From assembly GCA_027486795.1 (NCBI GenBank), contig JAIXOI010000028.1, positions 62,001-126,000 on the forward strand: 64,000 bases of DNA, written 5' to 3'. The translations under genes and the position numbers were made by a program. This document shows, in pieces, positions 27,700 through 36,992 of the stretch. The first letter of the stretch is position 1, and each line of letters begins with the position of its first letter. Source of the stretch: Sphingobacteriales bacterium (GTDB taxonomy: Bacteria; Bacteroidota; Bacteroidia; Chitinophagales; CAIOSU01). The notes beneath the pieces are model-generated. The model had not been told where the DNA came from. It made no database searches and was given only the letters and a program-made list of their open reading frames with translations.

Positions 27700-28107
27700 T
27701 TAGTCTGGCAATACGTTACCTTTTATGGTAAGCGTAATGGTGCCATTGGTAGCATTTGAGTTTACGGTTACGTTTTTAGTAAACTGGCCAACACGGTCAG
27801 TAGCATACTTAACTTTTACCACACCGCTTTCGCCTGGGCCATAAACTTCTTTAGGACATTCAGGCACAGTGCAACCGCATGAACCAGAGCAGCTAGCGAT
27901 AATCAAATCTTCGCTACCCGTGTTGGTAAACTTAAATTCGCGGTTTCCATCCGCATTGTGTGCAATGGTACCATAGTCAAGCACTAGGCTTTGGAAAGTG
28001 ATAACCGGTCCTTTGGCCAATACAGGGCTTGTGGAGGTTTTAACTTGGGCCGACATGATGCCAGCGGTAAAAATCATTAATACCAGTAGGCTGTAGATTT
28101 TTTTCAT
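27700..28107 (-). CDS. DUF1573 domain-containing secreted protein (paralogue of 27093-27506)
   Basis: Near-parallel sequence LVLDYGTIAHNADGNREFKFTNTGSEDLIIASCSGSCGCTVPECPKE. Confidence 0.88.
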   Translation of the reverse strand: MKKIYSLLVLMIFTAGIMSAQVKTSTSPVLAKGPVITFQSLVLDYGTIAHNADGNREFKFTNTGSEDLIIASCSGSCGCTVPECPKEVYGPGESGVVKVKYATDRVGQFTKNVTVNSNATNGTITLTIKGNVLPD

Positions 28108-28274
28108 AGCTGTAATTAACTTTTTACAATTAGGTAAACAAAAATAATGAAATTAAATTCAACAAACAGCAATCGTTTTTATTTCAATTTCTATTTCTCA
28201 AATTACATGCCAGTTTGGTAAAGATTGCTAATTTAATATTGAACGCTATAACTTGCAGCAGTTTTGCCTGTCAT

Positions 28275-29576
28275 TTATGAATTATTAACGTTTACTCTTC
28301 TTCTCATAAAGTATACCAGTGCACCCAAGGTGCCTATACAACCCAATATGGTAAGTGCATAATTAAATTGTATAAAAAAACTAAGCCAGCTTAAGTCTTT
28401 GTTGCCCAGCTCTTTAAACAGCAATACACTTACACTACCCAAATAGCCAAACGAATCGGCGAGGTAAATGAGGAAACCCGCAGTGCTGACGTATTTATAG
28501 TGGGCTATCATGCGCTCAAAAAGCAGGCAATTGAACGGAATATAGGCCATATAGGTAGCAAAGCCAGTTAACGATATCCAAACCAATGGGCTAATGGCCC
28601 CCGATTGGTAGGCAAATGTGCTAAGGCCTGCCAGTAAAAGACCAGAAAAAATAACCCAGTGGTTTACCAAAAAGGCGCGTTTGTTGTCTTTAATGAACAT
28701 AATAGTGCCCAAAAACAACAACACACCCAACGTAACTGGCAGCTCGGTTTTGGTAAAAATGTCAGGTTGGTCGGCATAGCCCAATGAATCTAAAATATTG
28801 CTCATGAAATTGTCCCTAAAATCGCGGAAAGCGGTTAGGATAGTATAAGTAACTATAAGCAATACCAACCCAGGAGCAAAGGCCGTAAAAAACGCCCATC
28901 GCTGCTTGCCGTTCATGGGTTCGCGTTTGGTACGCAATTTAACATCTTCGGCGCTCGGCTCAGGTACTTGGTTTAGCAACCAAACAAAGAGCATAAGTGG
29001 CAACAAATACACCAAGCCCGAAAAAAATGGCATCCAAGCAATAGAAATTTGTGCGGTTATCAGTTCTGTTTCAATCCATTTGCCTACGGTTTTGGCAAAG
29101 CCCGAAGCAAATATAAAGCTGGCACAAAGGCCTACGCCCATTATTTCGGTAAACTTGCGCCCCTCTAGGTAGCTAAACACCAGCCCCCATATCATTCCTA
29201 GCGGTATACCATTGAGGAACATAAACAACGGTTTCAGTTTCATAGGTGCGGCACCAAAGCCCAAAAGTGCCAGTTCGGCCAGCAGCACAATACCCACAAT
29301 GGCTATAGCACGGCGGTTTTTGCCCATTTCGCTTACCACTTTTATACCCACAAACTTCGATAAGGTGTAGCCCAGCACTTGGCTTATAACAATGAACGAT
29401 TTAAAGCTCAGCCCCAATATTTCTGGAAAATCTTTGTACCCAGCAGCGGTAAATGGCTTTCGGAAACCATACATGGCAGAGTAGGTGCTAAAGGCAGCAA
29501 AAGTGGCTACCACCATGAGCAGCCAACCGTTTTGGCTCATGGCTCTTGTAAGGGCATTGGGTTGCTTAATGGTCAT
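28275..29576 (-). CDS. DUF5690 family membrane protein (MFS-like)
   Basis: About 12 TM segments; STYSAMYGFRKPFTAAGY; start set at MTIKQP with ATGA overlap with the upstream gene. Confidence 0.85.
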   Translation of the reverse strand: MTIKQPNALTRAMSQNGWLLMVVATFAAFSTYSAMYGFRKPFTAAGYKDFPEILGLSFKSFIVISQVLGYTLSKFVGIKVVSEMGKNRRAIAIVGIVLLAELALLGFGAAPMKLKPLFMFLNGIPLGMIWGLVFSYLEGRKFTEIMGVGLCASFIFASGFAKTVGKWIETELITAQISIAWMPFFSGLVYLLPLMLFVWLLNQVPEPSAEDVKLRTKREPMNGKQRWAFFTAFAPGLVLLIVTYTILTAFRDFRDNFMSNILDSLGYADQPDIFTKTELPVTLGVLLFLGTIMFIKDNKRAFLVNHWVIFSGLLLAGLSTFAYQSGAISPLVWISLTGFATYMAYIPFNCLLFERMIAHYKYVSTAGFLIYLADSFGYLGSVSVLLFKELGNKDLSWLSFFIQFNYALTILGCIGTLGALVYFMRRRVNVNNS

Positions 29577-30445
29577 AGTATAATTCCTTTGGTGGTCAAT
29601 GGCTTGTCTTGCCAACTATGTTCTTTAAAAATTCGTACCTCCTTATAGCCAGCATTTAAAACAATTTGCGCTGCGGCCTCAAACTCGCCAGTTATCTCCC
29701 TTGGGTGGTGACTATCGCTGTTTATCATAACCGGTATTCCTAGGCGGTTGGCCTCTTTTAGTACCCAAGCGCTAGGGTAGGGTTCATCGCTTAGCTTTTT
29801 ATATATGCCACGGGTGTTTACTTCCATTACCACTCCTGTTTTTGAAGCAAGCTCTAGCGTTTCTATTACGGCATCGCGATACCAGCCTGCTGTTTCTTGA
29901 AAGTGCAGCTTGGCTTTGTTGTGCATTTTTATCTTGTCCAAGTGGCCCAATATATCCGGTTTGGCCTCGGTAAGCATCTGGCGTGTTGTTTCGTAGTACC
30001 GGGTCACGGCCTTTTGCACATCACCTTTAAATATCTCTTCAATGCCTTTATCAAAATAGGAGTGTGTATAATCAATCTCGAAATGGCTGCCATCGTCAAA
30101 CTGCTCCACATAATGCACCGAGCCTATGGTGTAATCAAGGCCTAAGCCAGCTATTATAGGGTCTTGCACGCTGGTTAGGCCAGGCACAAAATCCACTTCC
30201 ATGCTCAGGTACACTTCCAGTCTATCGGCATAAGCCTCTTTTACTGCTTTTACGGCGTTTACATATTCATCTACCGCTTCCTTTTTAATTGACCAAGCAT
30301 TGTTAAAAGGCAAAGGGCTGTGAGTGGAGAAACCGTAAATTGCTACATTTTGCTCTAGGGCAGCTTGGGCATACACCTCAGACTCGTCGGTACCGTCGCA
30401 AAAGCGAGTATGGCTGTGGTAGTTGGTCCAGACGGGTTTGCCCAT
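29573..30445 (-). CDS. PHP-domain histidinol-phosphatase (HisJ/HisK type)
   Basis: NYHSHTRFCDGTDE; DYTIGSVHYVE; ILGHLDKIK; INSDSHHPREI metal-binding motifs. Confidence 0.9.
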   Translation of the reverse strand: MGKPVWTNYHSHTRFCDGTDESEVYAQAALEQNVAIYGFSTHSPLPFNNAWSIKKEAVDEYVNAVKAVKEAYADRLEVYLSMEVDFVPGLTSVQDPIIAGLGLDYTIGSVHYVEQFDDGSHFEIDYTHSYFDKGIEEIFKGDVQKAVTRYYETTRQMLTEAKPDILGHLDKIKMHNKAKLHFQETAGWYRDAVIETLELASKTGVVMEVNTRGIYKKLSDEPYPSAWVLKEANRLGIPVMINSDSHHPREITGEFEAAAQIVLNAGYKEVRIFKEHSWQDKPLTTKGIIL

Positions 30446-30713
30446 GGTTTCAGTTATCGATTAAAGTTAAGTGTAAATTGGCAGTTGCCCTCAAACCCAA
30501 TGTTAGCACAAGGTTAAATCAATTGCGCTTGCAAATTCTATTTTTTTATTCATTTAATTACCCAATAGGTCAATTTTCTTGCAGTAACATTTTTATGAGA
30601 TGATTGGGGACCAAAAAATAATTGCTTGATTTACAAGTATTCGTATTTTTTATTGAAACACTGTTTTAGTATTTTAAAAACGTATTGTATGTTTAGGATT
30701 AAACTACAAGAGC

Positions 30714-31493
30714 ATGAAACTTATAAAACTTGGCAACAAAGGCGATGAGGTAGCACTTTGGCAATATTTTCTGATTGGGCAAGGCTATGCAATACGTGGC
30801 GGCGCCGATGGCGATTTTGGCCCAGCTACTTTCGAAGCCACTGTTCTTTTTCAGCAGAATCATGGTTTGCAGCCCGATGGGGTAGTGGGCAACCGGAGCT
30901 ACGGTGTTGCCATGACCTTGGGTTTTGGTGGCGTAACCGATACCGATAAAAGCCGCATTAGCCAAAACTGGCCGCCAGCCCCGAGCAATTTGGTGCCATT
31001 GGTTGGCAATGCTGCTAAGCAAAATGTCTTTGGTACGTTTGCTTTTAAAATCGACCCCAAAAACGACGGCAGTATTATAGTTACCGATAATTGGGCGCAA
31101 AACAACATGACCATGGTAACCGTGCCCCAACTAAAGAAGGTAACTGGTACGGGCGATAAAATTTATTTTCATAAAAAGGGCGCCGAACAGCTAAAGGCTC
31201 TTTGGGCAGGGTGGGAGCGTGAAGGTTTGCTGCATTTAGTTAAAACCTACTCAGGGGCTTACAACCCACGATTGATACGTGGCAGCGAAACCAACCTAAG
31301 TATGCACGCCTTCGGCACTGCCTTTGATATTAACGTAGCTTGGAACAAACTAGGTGCTGTGCCAGCATTAGTAGGCCAGCAGGGCCAAGTGCGTGAGTTG
31401 GTGCCACTGGCCAATGAGCATGGATTTTATTGGGGTGGTCATTTCAAAAACAGACCAGATGGCATGCACTTCGAAATTGCCAAGTTGTTGTAG
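30714..31493 (+). CDS. Peptidoglycan-binding (PG_binding_1) plus M15-type peptidase
   Basis: N-terminal PG_binding_1 (GDEVALWQYFLIGQGY...DGDFGPATFEATVLFQQNHGLQPDGVVG); SMHAFGTAFDIN and DGMHFEI of M15 peptidases. Confidence 0.88.
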   Translation: MKLIKLGNKGDEVALWQYFLIGQGYAIRGGADGDFGPATFEATVLFQQNHGLQPDGVVGNRSYGVAMTLGFGGVTDTDKSRISQNWPPAPSNLVPLVGNAAKQNVFGTFAFKIDPKNDGSIIVTDNWAQNNMTMVTVPQLKKVTGTGDKIYFHKKGAEQLKALWAGWEREGLLHLVKTYSGAYNPRLIRGSETNLSMHAFGTAFDINVAWNKLGAVPALVGQQGQVRELVPLANEHGFYWGGHFKNRPDGMHFEIAKLL

Positions 31494-31667
31494 GTTGGTT
31501 ATTGGTTATTAGTTATTAGTTATTGGTTGATTGGTTATTTGCTTGCCTCGCCTTGGGCGAGGGTTATTTGCTTGCCTCGCCTTGGGCGAGGGTTATTGGT
31601 TAATTGGTTATTTCGTTATCGAACTCGTAACCCGCAACCCGCAACTCGTAACCCGTAACTCACAACC
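31494..31667. repeat. Intergenic GGTTATT-type heptad repeats, duplicated 29-nt hairpin unit and AACCCGY-type heptads
   Basis: Two exact 29-nt copies GGTTATTTGCTTGCCTCGCCTTGGGCGAG (31533-31561, 31562-31590), each with CCTCGCC-TTG-GGCGAGG; flanked by ggttatt-like and aacccgc/aactcgt heptads. Confidence 0.8.
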
Positions 31668-33143
31668 CTAAAACCCCGTGATAGCTATAACCACTGTTTT
31701 GTTGAACGGAGCAGGGTTGTTTTTATTGGGGTGCTGAATGCTCACAAACATGGTTTTGCCATCGGGCGTAAACATAGTGCCTGTAGTTTCGCAACCTTCT
31801 GGCCCAATCAAAAAGCGTTTTAGGTCGTTAGCAGTAGGGTTGGGGTTCTCCAAATCCAAGAAATATATCTCGTTGTACACTTCGTCTTTTGCCAAGCCTG
31901 GTTCTCCAACGCGGTTGTTGGTATTACCAATCAGGTCCTCGTTAATCATCAGGTAGTTTTTACCGTTTACTTTTCCCAAGTACATCCCATCAGGGCTAGC
32001 AAAGTTGCCAGCAAGTGTTCCGGTTATATCGCCGCCAGCAACTAGCGAGCGCATTTTTAAGGTATTCAAGTCTAGTTCCAATACGCGGCCATACAAGTCG
32101 CTATAGTTGTTTTCGCCTTTGTGGCAGCAGGTATTGAAATAGTTGGCAGGCTTGGCTCCTAAACCGACTGCACGGTCGAGGTTATATTCGTTGTTTCCAG
32201 TTTCCGAAATGTATATTTTATCACCTACACCGTCTACCCATTCGTGGCGCACAAACAAGGTTGCACCCAAGCGAATGGCTACATCACGGGCAATTAACAA
32301 GGAGTCCTTATCGCGGGGCAAGTTAAGCCACTCACCGCTTTCGCCGTCAGCCGACTGTTTGTAGGCGTATAGTTGGCCACTGGTATACACACCAGCAGTA
32401 TCGGCCACAAACTTAAAAAACACAGCCGGGGTAGCATCATCGGTAAGATAAACGGTTTTGTTGTCGGCCATTATATGGGCATCTTCGTGCTCATAGCGGC
32501 CCATAGCATAAAGCTTGTGCAGTGCTTTGCCGCTCATAGGGTCTACCTCAACCATCCAGCCAAAGTTTTGGTAACGTTTTAGGCCTTTAAAGTTGCTGGT
32601 GTCGCGGTATTCGCCTGTAAGGGCTGCATTATTGCTGGGCTCGGTTTCTTCGGCTGTAAGTATGGTATTTTGTGGGGTGAGTGTGCCACCACAATTGCGC
32701 AGTGTGCCGCCAACGGGTGCAAAGTCAATATGTTTTATGGCTAGGGTTTTCCAGGTGCCATTTTCTTTCTTTATTTCCAACAAAGCGCCGCCACCGCCAT
32801 CGCCAAGGTTATCGTCTAGATTCTTGCTTTCGTGGTTCACATACAGGTAACCATGTTCGTTGCTACCATCAATAGGTATATAAGCCGTAAAGTCTGCCGA
32901 TTCCCTTGCTGCGAATTTCTTCCCATCGGCTCGCAAAATCGAGTCGATGCCAGCCGTGTAAAGCATATCGTACTTATAGCCTTCGGGTATTATTACCGTG
33001 CGGTTGTCAAAATTAGAGGCAACGGGTTTAAACAAACTAAAGCTATCTGTAACAGCATCAGTAGTTACGGTAGGCTGTACTTCAGCAGAACCACAAGAGA
33101 ACAAAAAAGGGAAAGCGAATGCTAGCAAATACACTGGGCGCAT
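31668..33143 (-). CDS. PhoX-like (DUF839) phosphatase family lipoprotein
   Basis: Lipobox LFSC; NHESKN, CGGTLTPQNTILTAEE, YVTDD-like, SPDGMYLGKVNGKNYLMINED and GPEGCETTGTMFTPDGKTMFVSIQHP. Confidence 0.88.
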   Translation of the reverse strand: MRPVYLLAFAFPFLFSCGSAEVQPTVTTDAVTDSFSLFKPVASNFDNRTVIIPEGYKYDMLYTAGIDSILRADGKKFAARESADFTAYIPIDGSNEHGYLYVNHESKNLDDNLGDGGGGALLEIKKENGTWKTLAIKHIDFAPVGGTLRNCGGTLTPQNTILTAEETEPSNNAALTGEYRDTSNFKGLKRYQNFGWMVEVDPMSGKALHKLYAMGRYEHEDAHIMADNKTVYLTDDATPAVFFKFVADTAGVYTSGQLYAYKQSADGESGEWLNLPRDKDSLLIARDVAIRLGATLFVRHEWVDGVGDKIYISETGNNEYNLDRAVGLGAKPANYFNTCCHKGENNYSDLYGRVLELDLNTLKMRSLVAGGDITGTLAGNFASPDGMYLGKVNGKNYLMINEDLIGNTNNRVGEPGLAKDEVYNEIYFLDLENPNPTANDLKRFLIGPEGCETTGTMFTPDGKTMFVSIQHPNKNNPAPFNKTVVIAITGF

Positions 33144-33202
33144 GAGGTAATATTTTACACAAAAGTACATCATGCTGGGCTTATTGCATTGTTATGGTTG
33201 TG

Positions 33203-33502
33203 TTAAGCGTGCTGTAGAAGCAACTGTTTTAACTGATGCCCAGGCACCACGCCCGATTGTTGCCACAAGATTTTACCGTTTTTGAAAAGGATAAGCGTAG
33301 GCACACCGCGAATTTGGTATTTGGCAGCTACTTGAGGATTTTTGTCAACATCTATTTTAATAATTCGGGCATCATCTCCGGCTTCGGTGGCCACCTCAGC
33401 CAATATAGGGGCCATGGTTTTGCAAGGGCCGCACCAGGTGGCAAAAAAATCTACTAGCACGGGTTTGTCGCTGTTGATGATATCGTTAAAGTTGCCTTTC
33501 AT
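33203..33502 (-). CDS. trxA: Thioredoxin
   Basis: VLVDFFATWCGPCKTMAPILAEVA; short 99 aa protein. Confidence 0.95.
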   Translation of the reverse strand: MKGNFNDIINSDKPVLVDFFATWCGPCKTMAPILAEVATEAGDDARIIKIDVDKNPQVAAKYQIRGVPTLILFKNGKILWQQSGVVPGHQLKQLLLQHA

Positions 33503-33585
33503 GATACTTGGTTTACTTCATAACCAACAATGGCTGTCTATTTGTTCCGCAGTTTAGAGGGACGAACTCAAGGGTTTTTTTGGAT

Positions 33586-33621
33586 AAAAAAAAGCCGCAT
33601 CGTTTTCGGATGCGGCTTTTT
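33586..33621. terminator. Terminator 3' of secDF
   Basis: AAAAAAAAGCCGCATCGTTTTCGGATGCGGCTTTTT. Confidence 0.88.
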
Positions 33622-33640
33622 ACAATAGGTCGAAAAGCGA

Positions 33641-36600
33641 TTAAGCTTTCAATTCTTTTTTCTTGCGATAGTTTTCGATATCCACTACCAAAGGTGCTGC
33701 GATAAACACTGAAGAGTAAGTACCAAAAGCGATACCAACCAACAATGCGAAAGAGAAACCACGGATAACCTCGCCACCGAAGATGAACAAGATTAAAACT
33801 ACCAACATTAAGGTACCTGACGTCATTGAAGTACGACTCAAAGTACCGTTGATAGCGGCGTTGGTTACGTCAGCAATTTTCTTGCTTGGGTGCTCGGTTA
33901 AGAACTCACGCATACGGTCAAACACGATTACGGTATCGTTGATGGAGTAACCGACAATGGTCAATAGTGCCGCAATGAAGTTCTGGTCGATTTCCAAAGA
34001 GAACGGCAGCAAGCCTTTCAACAATGTAAACACGCTCAACATTAACAAAATATCGTGGATGGTACAAATTAACGAAGCAATCGCAAACTCGCGACGTTTG
34101 AAACGGAGAAGCACGTACAAGAAGATGATTAAGAACGAGAACAAGGTGGCATAAATGGATGAAATTCTGATGTCGTCGGCAATTGTAGGGCCTGTTTTAG
34201 AAGCGGCTACTTTAAATTGCGGGTCGGTAAACTCTTCATAAGTAAGATCTTTTTTAGCATAGAAACCTTTCAATGCTTCATATACCTTTAGGTCAACCAA
34301 GCTATCTACATCGGCACCAGTTTCGGTAACCCTATAAGAAGTGACGATTTTCAATTGGTTTTTGCTCTCGTCGCCAATAGTTTTTACTTGTGTAGATGCA
34401 TCTATCAAAGTTGCGTTCAATGATTCGCGTACATCATTTAGGTTAACTGGTTGGTCGAAACGGATTTGGTAGCTACGGCCACCTTGCAAATCCACGCCCA
34501 TTTCAAAGCCACGGGTAGCGAAAGAAATGATACCGGCACCAATAATAATTGCAGAAATCACATAAGCAATCTTGCGCTTCTCAATAAACTTGAAGTTGGT
34601 GTTAGTTAGGAACGTACGAGTAGCGGTGTTGAAGAATGTCATTTTACCACCACCGGCCAAGATGCGATCGATAATCAAACGAGATACCAATACTGCGGTA
34701 ATGAATGAAGAAATGATACCGATAACCAAGATTAAAGCGAATCCACGCACTGGGCCTACACCGAAAGAGTAGAGTACGATACCGGTAAGCAACGTGGTTA
34801 TGTTCGCATCAATAATTGATGAATAGGATTTACTAAAGCCCTCTGATATGGCGGTGAGCAAGGCTTTGCCCTTCGCGAGTTCTTCCTTAATACGTTCGAA
34901 GATAATCACGTTCGCAGCTACTGCCATACCAATGGAGAGCACCAAACCAGCAATACCTGGCATGGTTAGGGTAGCACCCAAAGATGCCATTGTACCTAAT
35001 GTAAATATCAAGTTCATGAACAAGGCTAAGTCGGTTATCCAACCTGCTTTGTTGTAGAAGAACAACATAATAGCCAAAACTAAACCAAACGCCACCAACA
35101 TGGCAGTAAGACCAGATTTGATAGACTCAGCACCCAAGGTAGAACCCACTACGGCTTCTTCCACAATTACTGCAGGTGCAGGTAGTTTACCTGAACGGAT
35201 AATGCTCGCCAAATCTTCTGCTTCGCGAACATCAAAGTCGCCAGTGATAACCGATGTAGAAGATAGCTCTTGCTGAACGGTAGGGGCTGTATAAACCCTG
35301 TTGTCCATTACAATAGCTACGCTCTTCTTAATGTTTGCACCTGACAACCTTTTCCAATTTTGTGCACCAGTACTAGTCATGTACATGGTAATGTTTGGCA
35401 AACCAGTTACTTGGTCAGACAAACGCTCGGCGTTTGCTACGTCATCACCTCCAAGTGGCGCTTCGTCGGTATTATTTGCAGTCTTAATTAAGTGCAATGC
35501 ATAAATGCTAGTACCGCGAATCATTTTGGCGCTCCACAAAAACTTGATGTTCCTCGGGAACAAGGCACGCACTTGTGGGTCGTTCAACCAACGGTCAACA
35601 CTATCACGGTCGTTGCTGTAAGAGTAACCAATAACTGAACCTTGGCCGTATTGGTAACCACCGCTTTCGGTTTGGAAAATGTTTGGTTGGATAAGCGAAT
35701 ACTGAGTACCATATAATGGATACTGCTTGCGCAATTTTGCTGCATCTTGGGTAGCCAAAGCCGATGAGTCGGTTGTTGCGCCAGCTTCAGTGGTAGTATC
35801 GTCAAGTGTCGCCAAAGTTGCATTGGTGTCTGAAGAGGTAATGTCCGTTAACGCAGTAGAATCACTAACTGAGTTAGTTACAGTTGAATCAGTGCTAACT
35901 AGCGAGCTATCAACGGCACTAGCGGTATCAACAGCAGTTTTAGCAGAATCGGAAACGTAGCCTTTATATTCGGCAACAATTGAGTTTGCCTCTTCCATTG
36001 AAGGTGCAATCTCTGCGTTCTCGAACGTTTCCCAGAACTCCAGCTTAGCGGTTGATTGTAATAGGTTTCGGGCGCGTGAAGCGTTTTTGATACCCGGAAG
36101 CTCAATCTCAATCCGTTGAGTAAGGTATTGCTCCGTTATGTTAGGGTTAGCAACACCTAAACCATCAACACGGGCACGCACAATTTCAACCGTTTTGCTG
36201 AAAGCGGCATTTGCCTCTTCACGCACAACTGATAAAACTTGCGCATCGGTGTTATTGTATTGTATCTTGTCTTTGTTCGATGGGGTTGCAAAAATAGCAG
36301 CCAAAGGCTGTTTGTTGGCTTGCTTTTCATAAGCAGCCCCAAACAACGTAATAAAGTCTGTGTTGGCAGTTTGCTGCTGTTTACGTGCTTCTTCTAAAGC
36401 GGCCAAAAAGGCAGGGTCTTTGCTGTCGTCGCTCATGGCAACTAATAGCTCATCCATGCTTACTTGCAGCGTTACACTCATACCACCACTTAGGTCAAGA
36501 CCTAAACCAAGTTGGTATTTTTTCAATTCGCCGTAGGTATATTCTACAATTCCTAGGCTAAGTACCGGTGTATTGTACACCGAGTCAAGATACCTTGCCT

Positions 36601-36796
36601 CTAAGGCATCCAGTAAACTTGCAATAGCAACGGTATCGTCGCGCATACCATCGTAAGTAGGCAATTCTACTTGCTCTTTAGCGTATTCCTCAGCCTTTCT
36701 TTCTACACGGCCCGTGAAAAAGGTAAATGAAAGGTGATAAATACAAACTAGCAGTAGAACGATGACGAATACTCTGATTAATCCTTTAGCTTGCAT
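33641..36796 (-). CDS. secDF: Protein translocase subunit SecDF (fused)
   Basis: SecD (GLGLDLSGGMSVTLQV...) and SecF (GVDLQGGRSYQIRFDQPV; IVGYSINDTVIVFDRMRE) in one ORF. Confidence 0.95.
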   Translation of the reverse strand: MQAKGLIRVFVIVLLLVCIYHLSFTFFTGRVERKAEEYAKEQVELPTYDGMRDDTVAIASLLDALEARYLDSVYNTPVLSLGIVEYTYGELKKYQLGLGLDLSGGMSVTLQVSMDELLVAMSDDSKDPAFLAALEEARKQQQTANTDFITLFGAAYEKQANKQPLAAIFATPSNKDKIQYNNTDAQVLSVVREEANAAFSKTVEIVRARVDGLGVANPNITEQYLTQRIEIELPGIKNASRARNLLQSTAKLEFWETFENAEIAPSMEEANSIVAEYKGYVSDSAKTAVDTASAVDSSLVSTDSTVTNSVSDSTALTDITSSDTNATLATLDDTTTEAGATTDSSALATQDAAKLRKQYPLYGTQYSLIQPNIFQTESGGYQYGQGSVIGYSYSNDRDSVDRWLNDPQVRALFPRNIKFLWSAKMIRGTSIYALHLIKTANNTDEAPLGGDDVANAERLSDQVTGLPNITMYMTSTGAQNWKRLSGANIKKSVAIVMDNRVYTAPTVQQELSSTSVITGDFDVREAEDLASIIRSGKLPAPAVIVEEAVVGSTLGAESIKSGLTAMLVAFGLVLAIMLFFYNKAGWITDLALFMNLIFTLGTMASLGATLTMPGIAGLVLSIGMAVAANVIIFERIKEELAKGKALLTAISEGFSKSYSSIIDANITTLLTGIVLYSFGVGPVRGFALILVIGIISSFITAVLVSRLIIDRILAGGGKMTFFNTATRTFLTNTNFKFIEKRKIAYVISAIIIGAGIISFATRGFEMGVDLQGGRSYQIRFDQPVNLNDVRESLNATLIDASTQVKTIGDESKNQLKIVTSYRVTETGADVDSLVDLKVYEALKGFYAKKDLTYEEFTDPQFKVAASKTGPTIADDIRISSIYATLFSFLIIFLYVLLRFKRREFAIASLICTIHDILLMLSVFTLLKGLLPFSLEIDQNFIAALLTIVGYSINDTVIVFDRMREFLTEHPSKKIADVTNAAINGTLSRTSMTSGTLMLVVLILFIFGGEVIRGFSFALLVGIAFGTYSSVFIAAPLVVDIENYRKKKELKA

Positions 36797-36816
36797 CGAT
36801 TGGGGTTAATTGGTTC

Positions 36817-36984
36817 TTAATTTTGGCTGGCAAATATAAGCAAATAATTGTGGAATAGTGATGTGTAATTCTTCGGTAAATTAGTGGACAACTTTAACGC
36901 TGGTTTACTACAATTTTCGGCAAGGCTTTTAGCAAGTGATGTACCAAAACGACCCAATCCTATCACCATGAAACGCGAATTCAT
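36817..36984 (-). pseudogene. Truncated remnant of a KtrA/TrkA-N (RCK) domain gene
   Basis: Minus-strand 55-codon ORF MNSRFMVIGLGRFGTSLAKSLAENCSKPALKLSTN...: the first ~22 aa match the RCK Rossmann start (VIGLGRFGTSLAKSLAE), then degenerate. Confidence 0.6.
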
Positions 36985-36992
36985 TGTATTCG

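Noticed and set aside
31533-31590. Direct repeats that could suggest a CRISPR array
   Set aside because: Only two abutting 29-nt copies with no spacers and no cas genes; treated as a slippage/hairpin repeat
35727-35960. 77-aa plus-strand ORF inside secDF
   Set aside because: Antisense shadow of the Ser/Thr/Asp-rich low-complexity region of SecDF
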